Assembly (NCBI RefSeq): GCF_003173335.1
Contig: NZ_QGMZ01000007.1
Coordinates: forward strand, 1-64,000
Direction of reading: 5' to 3'
Source: Methanospirillum stamsii
GTDB lineage: Archaea > Halobacteriota > Methanomicrobia > Methanomicrobiales > Methanospirillaceae
DNA length: 64,000 nucleotides
Position numbers and translations under genes: made by a program. Under the pieces are notes generated by a model. The model saw nothing but the letters and a program-made list of their open reading frames with translations. It had not been told where the DNA came from and made no database searches. Of this stretch, positions 1 to 7,034 are shown piece by piece (position 1 is the first letter of the stretch; each line of letters starts with the position of its first letter).

Positions 1-165
1 GCCAACAGTTTCAAGATATGAATTTGCTACCGCTGCTTTAAGCAAATCACGATTGTACTGAAAACCGGACAATCCTTTTGCAGGGTACTCAATATTTAGT
101 GCACGATCAACAAAAATATCCAATGTTTTTAGAGTTCTAAATAACCTACTCTGATTCAGAGTCAT
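1..165 (-). CDS. Partial protein coupled to the DUF2080 gene, possibly a transposase N-terminus
   Basis: The frame opens at base 165 and runs off the left edge, giving only 55 N-terminal residues (begins MTLNQSRLFRTLKTLDIF). Its ATG overlaps the stop of the upstream DUF2080 gene as ATGA, so the two are translated together. DUF2080 proteins are known as transposon-encoded companions of archaeal transposases, which makes a transposase the most likely identity. No catalytic motif lies in the visible part, so this is inferred from context only. It could also be an unrelated mobile-element gene. Confidence 0.45.
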   Translation of the reverse strand, partial: MTLNQSRLFRTLKTLDIFVDRALNIEYPAKGLSGFQYNRDLLKAAVANSYLETVG

Positions 166-314
166 TTTATGACCAAATAGACTGTTTTATCGAGATATTC
201 TTTAGGACAATCTACTTTTGCCCCATTCCCAAATTTTGTGACTTTTCTGACCAAGTACCCCTGGATGCCCTCAATTGTCAATCTGGTAGATGGTTCAATG
301 TCAATGGTTCGCAT
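162..314 (-). CDS. DUF2080-family transposon-encoded small protein
   Basis: A 50-residue protein starting MRTIDIEPSTRL. The core VTKFGNGAKVDCPKEYLDK fits the DUF2080 pattern, a short AbrB-like beta fold with an invariant FGNGA segment found in archaeal transposon-encoded proteins. Its stop overlaps the start of the next frame by ATGA. It may bind DNA and autoregulate the element, since two GTATATAC palindromes lie just upstream of its start. Family assignment is by motif only and the function is inferred. Confidence 0.65.
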   Translation of the reverse strand: MRTIDIEPSTRLTIEGIQGYLVRKVTKFGNGAKVDCPKEYLDKTVYLVIK

Positions 315-315
315 A

Positions 316-351
316 GTATATACAAAGTATATACTTTAAAATATTTAAAGT
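316..351 (-). promoter_or_regulatory. Promoter with twin GTATATAC palindromes ahead of the DUF2080 gene
   Basis: Two identical 8-bp palindromes GTATATAC sit at 316-323 and 327-334, three bases apart and directly upstream of the ATG at 314. An A/T-only block that can serve as a TATA element lies at 335-351. The palindromes would cover the transcription start, as expected of an autoregulatory operator. This is seen in the sequence; binding is inferred. Confidence 0.4.
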
Positions 352-533
352 TTCGTTGAATGTCGTTGACAAAAAAACCACTATAGAAGAAATAGTTCAG
401 TTTCCAATGGAGGTATCAGTTTCTTTCGGAGATACTGGTTGGAGGGCCATATTGTCTAATAATATTTTGAAGAATCTGAATACTTTGGAATGATGAATCC
501 ATAATACAGCATTAATTTATTGTGTTTTTTGAT
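352..533. other. Intergenic, imperfect inverted repeat only
   Basis: No gene is visible. An imperfect inverted repeat (CCAA at 404-407 with TTGG at 439-442; GTATC at 413-417 with GATAC at 431-435) could be a weak hairpin or the worn end of the mobile element to its left. No convincing matching terminal repeat or target-site duplication was found. Confidence 0.3.
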
Positions 534-812
534 TTATTTATACCATTTGAATAGCAACAAAATAAAACGTGTAAAAAAACACCCATGAGGCGGAGCCTCA
601 TGGGTGTTTTTATAATCTGAACTTACTTGATCGGTCCCAAAAAATCCAAGTATCATCCAGATACCTACTCCGAATACTAAAATAACACCCAAAATTAAAA
701 AATAATGAATTCTGGATCTCGGTTTGTCATATCTATGTGTTCTGGAATTTTGGATCTGTTCCTGCTGATTTGATCTTTGATACCGATCATTTTGTTCAAG
801 GATATCCTGTGT
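534..812 (-). pseudogene. Start-less fragment of a small membrane protein
   Basis: An open frame without an ATG, bounded upstream by a stop at 813-815, encodes a polar stretch rich in Gln/Arg/Asn, then one strongly hydrophobic segment (FLILGVILVFGVGIWMILGF) and DQVSSDYK. It then reads straight through the palindrome at 573-611 before stopping, which a functional gene is unlikely to do. It looks like the C-terminal half of a single-pass membrane protein, perhaps zinc-ribbon plus TM, whose start has been lost. Chance open frame is the alternative. Confidence 0.3.
573..611. terminator. Bidirectional hairpin terminator
   Basis: A perfect 13-bp stem (ACACCCATGAGGC with GCCTCATGGGTGT, loop GGA) is flanked by an A run on the left and a T run on the right, so it can act on both strands. 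It is the strongest hairpin seen in the window and sits between mobile-element debris on both sides. Confidence 0.7.
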
Positions 813-841
813 CTACGATATCCAGAGAATGGAGTATATCG

Positions 842-874
842 AAAAAACCCCCTTCCAACAAATGGGGGTTTATA
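842..874. terminator. Hairpin, possible terminator
   Basis: AAACCCCC (845-852) pairs with GGGGGTTT (864-871) around an 11-base loop, again with A- and T-rich flanks. It lies in decayed mobile-element sequence with no clear gene to terminate. Confidence 0.35.
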
Positions 875-1053
875 TATTCTTTATAAACTTGAGATTGCCA
901 AAAGGGGTTTTTTGCTATCCTCAATGATAATTCGTTACTATTTAGCCATACTTAAGATGAAATATACTTATTTGATTCCTATCTATCAATTCACCTTCAT
1001 TTGACCGAAAATTCTTAGTATTATGAGTCTAAACTTATTATTCAGATTGTGAT

Positions 1054-1466
1054 ATGGAAATTAGTAATGAGGAACAGGTACTAATCCGAAAATCCCATCC
1101 AATTATTATCGTTCTCATCGCTCGTTACTATCTCATATTTTAATGTTAAAAGAACGGGTTTTCGAATTGGAAAGTAGGAATAAAGAATTAGAAACCCGAT
1201 TAAATCTCAATAGCACAAATAGCAGTATTCCATCTTCGAAGAATCCATTAAATCACAAAAAAATTCCCAATAGTCGTGTCCCGAGTGGAAAGAAGTCAGG
1301 GGGACAGACTGGACATAAAGGAACCACATTAAAATCTATTGAGACAATCGACATTAAAATTAATCATGCACCAAAAGTTTGTTCAGGATGCGGCGCCACT
1401 GTTCAAACTGAGATTTTCCAGCTACTAAAAATGCTGGGGCCTGAGTGCGAAAAATTCTACACCTAA
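1054..1466 (+). pseudogene. IS66-type transposase, N-terminal remnant with frameshift
   Basis: A frame from ATG 1054 (MEISNEEQVLIRK) ends at 1141-1143, and a second frame from 1143 continues with a coiled coil (VFELESRNKELETRLNLNS), the TNSSIPSSKNP segment and a zinc-finger-like HAPKVCSGCGATV. This order is that of the N-terminal region and zinc-binding domain of IS66-family transposases. The full family length is several hundred residues with a DDE core, none of which follows: the frame stops at 1466 and continuation appears in another frame to about 1498. The element is dead, truncated and frameshifted. Confidence 0.75.
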
Positions 1467-1579
1467 TCAAAGTTCTGGCGAATGTGGGATAAATGAGAAA
1501 AATGTCTGAATTCTAAATTTCAATTAATTAATTATAGTGCATTGAACGGCTGAATAAAAAAATATTAGTAATTTTTGTC

Positions 1580-2749
1580 TTAACAACATTGATCAGCATG
1601 GTTACATTCCGGATGAGCATCTAAAGCCTCCTCATTAAGTGCGTATAACCACTGGCAACACGTTTCACATGATACGGTTTGTTCAATAGGTTTCATAGTT
1701 GGAGTAGGAGTTGGAGTTGGAGTTGGAGTAACTGTTGGAGTAAGATTTGAGGTAGCTGATGGGGTGGAATTTGTATCAATTTTTGATTGAATATTATTAA
1801 TTTTGGATTCCACTGAACCTTTGAAGGAATCAGGAAATGAATCCATTCCAATTGCAATTTTTAATGCATCAATAGCCTCTTCATATCTACCTAGTGCTTC
1901 TAGAACTCTACTTTTTTCTAGATAAACAGCACAATTTTCAGGATTGTTCGGGATAAATTTATTTTGATCTTCGAGTAACTCACCATAAGTTTTCTCAGTC
2001 ATTGGATCTATATCATTTTCCTGTGGAAAAACAGGGGCATTGATTTCAGATTTTATATTTGAAGATGGAAAAGTGTTAGAAGCTAATGGTTGATTTTGAA
2101 AATTACTAAAAATATTTGAAGGCCCTGATTCAGAATTTGACGAACTAATAATTATTGACCAATCGATATATTTATTATAATAAGTATTTGAGGGCTGGTT
2201 AGCTAGACTGTTTATACCAGATCCATATCCTATTGGTCCAGTTGATACTGATCTATCGGGATATATATTGGAAAAAGAATTCGATTGTTGATAATTATCA
2301 GGGCTTGTTTCTTGAGTGGCCTCACTAATTGTAACTGATGTATCAGAAGGATTGTCCACTTGTGTTTTTAATTGGGCTGCTATCTCCTTTGCTTTGGTGT
2401 TTGATTCATCAGCTTCCTCAATACGTCCAAGCATGCGAAGGATATTTGATTTAAAATCCCATAAACCAGGTAAATTTGGGTTTAATTTAATTGCCATATC
2501 AAAGGCTGTCAAGGATTTTTCTAAATCTCCTAAAATCATAAGAGCATACCCTTTTCCAGCCCAGACATCTGGAATAGTCGGATCCAATTCAATAGCCTGG
2601 TTAAAGTAATTAATTGCATTAAGATTTTCAGAAGCATTAAGGGCATTGTAACCTTCATCACACAATTCAAAAGCAGTTTCTGCCTGAACAATTGAGACAA
2701 GCGATGCAATTACACAGATAAAAAGGATTAAAAAAGGCTTTCTTTCCAT
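1580..2749 (-). CDS. Secreted TPR protein with Pro-Thr stalk and Cys-rich tail
   Basis: A 389-residue protein with an N-terminal signal sequence (about residues 5-23), two or three TPR units at about 30-125, a low-complexity Ser/Asn-rich middle, a further TPR-like unit at about 265-310, a Pro-Thr repeat at about 335-350 and a tail holding CETCC, PEC and QCC motifs. TPR units suggest protein contacts outside the membrane; the tail may bind metal or form disulfides. A TATA-like GTATATATGG at 2770-2780 on this strand implies a nearly leaderless transcript. It is separated by 145 bases from the signalling genes upstream, so membership in that locus is possible but unproven. No enzymatic function is visible. 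Confidence 0.75.
   Translation of the reverse strand: MERKPFLILFICVIASLVSIVQAETAFELCDEGYNALNASENLNAINYFNQAIELDPTIPDVWAGKGYALMILGDLEKSLTAFDMAIKLNPNLPGLWDFKSNILRMLGRIEEADESNTKAKEIAAQLKTQVDNPSDTSVTISEATQETSPDNYQQSNSFSNIYPDRSVSTGPIGYGSGINSLANQPSNTYYNKYIDWSIIISSSNSESGPSNIFSNFQNQPLASNTFPSSNIKSEINAPVFPQENDIDPMTEKTYGELLEDQNKFIPNNPENCAVYLEKSRVLEALGRYEEAIDALKIAIGMDSFPDSFKGSVESKINNIQSKIDTNSTPSATSNLTPTVTPTPTPTPTPTMKPIEQTVSCETCCQWLYALNEEALDAHPECNHADQCC
1698..1743. repeat. Hexanucleotide repeat encoding the Pro-Thr stalk
   Basis: Near-perfect GTTGGA repeats on the + strand (TCCAAC on the coding strand) encode alternating Pro-Thr. Such tracts can expand or contract by slippage in units of two residues, changing stalk length without a frameshift. 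Confidence 0.7.
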
Positions 2750-2894
2750 AAATAGTAATAAATAATTAAGTATATATGGTTATTTAATTGATTTTAAAAA
2801 CTGTGCCGCTAAATAAATATGATATATATATAATTAAGTATTTTTTATGGTAATTGGGTATGATATTTCTTTATTAGTTAGGATACCATCATGT

Positions 2895-4181
2895 TTAACG
2901 ATTCAATAATTCCATTGTAATTTTGACATATTCTCCTTGATAAGTAATTATAAGGTCTTCAGTTTTTGATAATTTATAGATTTTTTCATAACCCGGATTT
3001 CCCTGAGAATCACTACCTGCAAAAACCCCGAATCCATTTTTTTTCCCAAATCCATCATGAATTATTTCTTTGTTGTTTCCATTTAATACTTGAAAATCAA
3101 TCCATGAACCTGGAGAAAAATGCCGTGATTTTACACATTCTATTTGGGACTCTTTTTCTGAACAAAATTCTTCATTTATGAATTTTGGATAACATGTTAT
3201 AATGATATTCTTAGAGGGTTTATCCATTTTCCAGGTAAATGTATCACTTACTACGTCATTACTATTAAAAAAGTTTTTTTCATAAAAAAAGTTTGAGTTT
3301 TGTACTGAAGTTAAAGGATGTGAAGAAGTAGGTATGGGTGTTGTCTTTATCACTCCATTTTGCAATTTCTCTACAGAATTACCTGCCATAGACACAGCAA
3401 TTAATAACCCTAAAATAAACAGGCCGGAAAGCACTGCACCTATGATAAATTGAGTTGTATGATCGCTAGTCTGTGAGATTGGGTTCGACACGTTTTTTTG
3501 TTGGATTTTTTTCTTTTCACTATTATATGCGGTTGAATTCGGTTTCTGTGGTTTATTGCGATAAATTTTTTCCGGAGTCCTTATTTCTGGTCTCGGATGC
3601 GAAGGCAAATTTTCTGGGTTGACATCAATAATATTCGATAGTTTTTTTTCCGTGACATCACCATCCCCAGAGATTTGAAGAGTCACTGAATAGGTTCCAG
3701 GATTTTTATATGTATGAACTGGATTTACCTCTGCAGAGGTTTCACCGTCTCCAAAAATCCATTTATATTCTGTAACTGTCCCTTCACTTCTATTAGTAAA
3801 ATGAACCTGAAGTGGAGCAGTCCCGTTAACTGGTGTTATAGAAAAATCCGCAACGCATGGTTGTTTTTGATATAATCCAAGTGCCTGGCCCCAACCTTCA
3901 ATTGCCCATGTGGCTGCATTAATATCAATACCAAAATTCGTGTGAAGGTAGGTCACCAGCTGATTACACAGAATATCAAACGGAGTCTGTTGACCCTCTT
4001 TCATCAGTCTGAAAACCAAACCCTGTTCCAAGGGTAATTTTAACAGGTTTAACTCACGGGGATAATCGACCAAAAGATCCTGCATGAGTCCTTTGTACAT
4101 ACTAATATTTGACTCAGTAGGAGGACCGTATTTTACAATAATGTCCTTAAGAATCTGAATACTCTGGTTTAATGGATCCAT
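2895..4181 (-). CDS. Membrane protein: helical N-domain, PKD domain, TM segment, extracytoplasmic beta domain
   Basis: 428 residues. Residues 1-105 form a helical domain (starts with LKDIIVKYGPP, ends with WAIEGWGQALGL) that resembles an N-terminal domain I know from many bacterial multidomain signalling proteins; I cannot name the family with certainty. A PKD domain follows at about 110-190 (KWIFGDGE and HTYKNPGTYSVTL are diagnostic). A basic Lys/Gln/Asn linker leads to one TM helix at about 245-266, then a beta-rich domain of about 150 residues. It starts 22 bases after the PP2C gene, so it is probably co-transcribed with the vWA and PP2C genes as a membrane output or sensor. The PKD domain lies on the same side as the cytoplasmic-looking N-domain, unusual for a domain usually found on surface proteins. 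Confidence 0.75.
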   Translation of the reverse strand: MDPLNQSIQILKDIIVKYGPPTESNISMYKGLMQDLLVDYPRELNLLKLPLEQGLVFRLMKEGQQTPFDILCNQLVTYLHTNFGIDINAATWAIEGWGQALGLYQKQPCVADFSITPVNGTAPLQVHFTNRSEGTVTEYKWIFGDGETSAEVNPVHTYKNPGTYSVTLQISGDGDVTEKKLSNIIDVNPENLPSHPRPEIRTPEKIYRNKPQKPNSTAYNSEKKKIQQKNVSNPISQTSDHTTQFIIGAVLSGLFILGLLIAVSMAGNSVEKLQNGVIKTTPIPTSSHPLTSVQNSNFFYEKNFFNSNDVVSDTFTWKMDKPSKNIIITCYPKFINEEFCSEKESQIECVKSRHFSPGSWIDFQVLNGNNKEIIHDGFGKKNGFGVFAGSDSQGNPGYEKIYKLSKTEDLIITYQGEYVKITMELLNR

Positions 4182-4203
4182 ATTATCACTTCACAGCAAA
4201 TAT

Positions 4204-5742
4204 TTAGGTGGATTTTGAAGAGTTATTTCGAAAATTTTGTTCAATCGTATGGTTAATTGTTGGAATAATATTCGTTGAATCAGCCTTTTTATTCATTGGT
4301 AAAAAACCATAAGATTCATTAGATGACCTATTCAAATCCTGAAAACTACTATTAAATTGAGTTGAATTATTTACTCTCTCGAATATCACACTGGAAGAGT
4401 TGTTATGAAATTCTTGTATTTGATGTATGGAACTCAAATTCGAGAAATTTGATTCGTTCATAACCGGAATTGGAAAATTTGTAAAATTATAATCCACGAA
4501 TGATGAATTATTTGTAACTTCAGAGGAGTTTGGTGATATCATGGAGGTAATTTGAGGAGCAAAAAACCCGGATTGGATCAAACCTATTCCACAAACACAA
4601 AGAATCAAAATACTAATGGTGGAAATGAACATTTTTCCTTTTGAAATACGTTTCTTCTTTTTTAATGTTTCTTTTTTTTGAACCTGCTCTCTTATGGGAT
4701 TATCTTCAATAACATCCGGTTTTTGTTCAACAGGATTAACTGGAATCTCCAAAGGTACTTCATCATGAGGTTCTGGAGATTGAATTGTCTCCTTTGGTAC
4801 CAAAAACGAATAACTATGAGGCTCCGGAGTAACCGGATTTATAATAAAAATTTCCTCGTTCAACTCTTTTCTGTTGATATTCGACTCTCTTTCCGGATCC
4901 TGGGCCATAATGATAAGAGTAATGTCATCCCCACTTCCTTTCTGGGTGGTTGTAGTTAACCATTGATGGATATTTGATTCGATTGAGTGCACTCCTGCAT
5001 CAAAGTCATCAGCCTTAAAAATGTAGGAATAAAAATCACGTGCAGCGGTGAAGAAACCTTCCTCATCGATAAATGAATTTGTGTATCCATCAGTAGATAG
5101 CATGATAAAGTCAGGGATAAAATCTAACCGTTTGACCTTAAAGTCCCTCCAGGATTCATGCATACAAAGGGAATGCGTCTCATTACCTGTGATACTTTTA
5201 TCCGGAGAAATGGGCTGAAAAAATGATCCATCTGGTGAATGGATGATAATATCGCCATCACCAAGTTGGAAAAAAATACTCTGCTCATTGGTAATTAACG
5301 TTGCAAGGAGTGTTGATCCATATGGGCGGATTTGTGAGTAGTCAGGATCAACCGGAGTATTAAACTTAAGACCTTTTTTTCCCTCTTCAATTATTACCCA
5401 TTCATTATCATTATACGGATACTTTTGAATATCCAATAATACCTCTCGTCTCCATTCTAAAACGATCTCCTTGCAGATCATCTCGCTGAAATGTGAGCGT
5501 GCTAGTGTTGGCTCCTGTGCAACAAACCGGGATAGAACTCTGATTGCGACTTCGACAGCAAATGCAGATCCCCGGTCACTTCGGAAATAGTCTTTTCCTC
5601 CATGACCATCTGCAACTGCACCAATCAGAGGATATCCATTATTATCTTGTTTTAATCCCCCGTTATCCTGGTTAGGCCGATTCTTCCGGATATGTGAATG
5701 TCCTGTTACCGAATCAGCGATTATTCTCCACATATTATGCAT
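4204..5742 (-). CDS. Membrane-anchored PP2C-family Ser/Thr protein phosphatase
   Basis: 512 residues. The PP2C core spans about 1-285 with the metal-binding motifs RPNQDN (Asp26), VADGHGG (Asp45), GSTLLATL, QLGDGD, LSTDGY and GDDITLI in the correct order. A Pro/Glu/Lys linker follows, then a single TM helix at about 370-392 and a roughly 115-residue tail very rich in Asn, Ser and Thr, presumably outside the cell and a target for N-glycosylation. The enzyme would remove phosphate from Ser/Thr at the inner membrane face. It lies 12 bases after the vWA gene, and opposes the kinase encoded at 7035. ATG 5733 is an alternative start three codons downstream. PP2C plus vWA plus kinase is the TerY-P triad composition. 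Confidence 0.88.
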   Translation of the reverse strand: MHNMWRIIADSVTGHSHIRKNRPNQDNGGLKQDNNGYPLIGAVADGHGGKDYFRSDRGSAFAVEVAIRVLSRFVAQEPTLARSHFSEMICKEIVLEWRREVLLDIQKYPYNDNEWVIIEEGKKGLKFNTPVDPDYSQIRPYGSTLLATLITNEQSIFFQLGDGDIIIHSPDGSFFQPISPDKSITGNETHSLCMHESWRDFKVKRLDFIPDFIMLSTDGYTNSFIDEEGFFTAARDFYSYIFKADDFDAGVHSIESNIHQWLTTTTQKGSGDDITLIIMAQDPERESNINRKELNEEIFIINPVTPEPHSYSFLVPKETIQSPEPHDEVPLEIPVNPVEQKPDVIEDNPIREQVQKKETLKKKKRISKGKMFISTISILILCVCGIGLIQSGFFAPQITSMISPNSSEVTNNSSFVDYNFTNFPIPVMNESNFSNLSSIHQIQEFHNNSSSVIFERVNNSTQFNSSFQDLNRSSNESYGFLPMNKKADSTNIIPTINHTIEQNFRNNSSKST

Positions 5743-5754
5743 ATTTTAGAAATC

Positions 5755-6519
5755 CTACCAGACCAGGTCATTATAGGAAGTATTCGAGGTATTAATCTGG
5801 TTGGGAGGACCAATTTGTGGTGGTTTAAAGGTTGGTACATCAAGAGTGGGCTTTTGAGATGATAGTGCAGGAGTTGAGTCGGAGGTTTGATCTGGTGAAA
5901 AATATTCCCGTGAGGCATATTGAAGCACTTCTGTTGAAGCCCATTTGATGTAGTTAATAAGCTGTTGAGGATTACTTGCATTCAGCAATGCAATTTCGTC
6001 AAATCCAATAAATCTTCGGAGTACGTCTGTATCTGCATCTGCTCCAATTGCAATGGCTATCCTCACAGCCTTATTTCCCCAAGACTCCCCCATTAATGCT
6101 CGTAATCCTTTATCAAAATCATCAGTTGGATGACCATCAGATATGAGGACAATAACTGGTGGTAAAGCGCGCTTTGGCATTGGAGGTACCTTCAGTTCTT
6201 CTGCAATCGTTTTTAATGCCGCACCCATGTCTGTCACTCCATCTGCAGATAGATCTGTCCATGAATATTGTTCAATCGGAATCAATGAGGAATTCATCCA
6301 CTTTGCTCCACTACCAAAGGCGAGAGTTCTCGCAAATACCTGGGCATTAGGATTCTGGGTTGCAACATTTTTCATGAGGGGAAGAGCTTCACGAATAGCA
6401 TAATTCAATTGTTCAATTTTCCCCCTACCTTTCATAGACGATGAAACATCACATACCCAATAAAAATGAAGTGGTCGCGTTGCTAGTTGACCGCCTGGCA
6501 TATTGAGCTGATTAGACAT
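5755..6519 (-). CDS. TerY-like von Willebrand factor A domain protein
   Basis: 254 residues. The vWA fold covers about 15-205 with an intact MIDAS metal site: DVSSS (Asp24, Ser26, Ser28), the Thr in DGVTDMG, and the Asp in LISDGHPTDD. The surrounding FYWVCDVSSSMKG and the order of blocks match the TerY group of cytoplasmic vWA proteins. TerY proteins are known to occur with a PP2C phosphatase and a kinase (TerY-P triad), exactly as here. The last 50 residues are Pro/Ser-rich and disordered, perhaps the phosphorylated part. It is first in a vWA-PP2C-PKD gene run. A TATA-like element at 6556-6566 fits this strand. A generic vWA protein is the alternative. Confidence 0.85.
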   Translation of the reverse strand: MSNQLNMPGGQLATRPLHFYWVCDVSSSMKGRGKIEQLNYAIREALPLMKNVATQNPNAQVFARTLAFGSGAKWMNSSLIPIEQYSWTDLSADGVTDMGAALKTIAEELKVPPMPKRALPPVIVLISDGHPTDDFDKGLRALMGESWGNKAVRIAIAIGADADTDVLRRFIGFDEIALLNASNPQQLINYIKWASTEVLQYASREYFSPDQTSDSTPALSSQKPTLDVPTFKPPQIGPPNQINTSNTSYNDLVW

Positions 6520-7034
6520 ATAATCAGATTTAGTAATTTATTAGAAATAAGTTGTGATTTATATCGTCTTTAGGCATATTGGGTATATTATACTTTAAAT
6601 TTAAAAATAATGCTAAAATGTCAGATTTTATTATAATTGTCTTTACTCTTATGCACTTTTTTGTTGCCCTAATGAGGCATTTTTTTCCATGAAGTAAATA
6701 TGTAATTGAAAAGAATTCTGTTACTATTTTGCATAATTCTTATATTCGAGTAATTTTTGAATTTAATATTTGAGAAATTCATTTGGTAAAAAAGCCAGCC
6801 TGAAAAATTTTCGTCGGAGGTAGTTTTAATTTTTTTTAAATTTTCTTGATATATAGTTATAGATTTTTTAGATTTTTTTTACTCAGTTTTTTAGGTATTC
6901 AACACGATTATCTTAATGTATGGAGTCGTTGAAATTGAGTCAAAGTTTTCTTATGTCCCCTTCATTAACTTACAAAAAAATGATTAAATTACTAATACTG
7001 TTATACTCATTAGTTGTTGTAAAAGAGTAATATC
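6520..7034. promoter_or_regulatory. Divergent promoter region of the signalling locus
   Basis: 515 A/T-rich bases separate the leftward vWA-PP2C-PKD genes from the rightward kinase. A TATA-like GATTTATATCG at 6556-6566 serves the left operon (about 40 nt ahead of its ATG). TGTTATACTC at 7000-7009 lies about 26-35 nt ahead of the kinase ATG, predicting an almost leaderless transcript. The middle of the region holds no frame with coding character on either strand; its length is generous for two promoters. Confidence 0.45.

Noticed and set aside
777-1004. Open frame of 75 codons on the + strand
   Set aside because: It contains the 842-874 hairpin, lacks a ribosome site and has no protein-like pattern.
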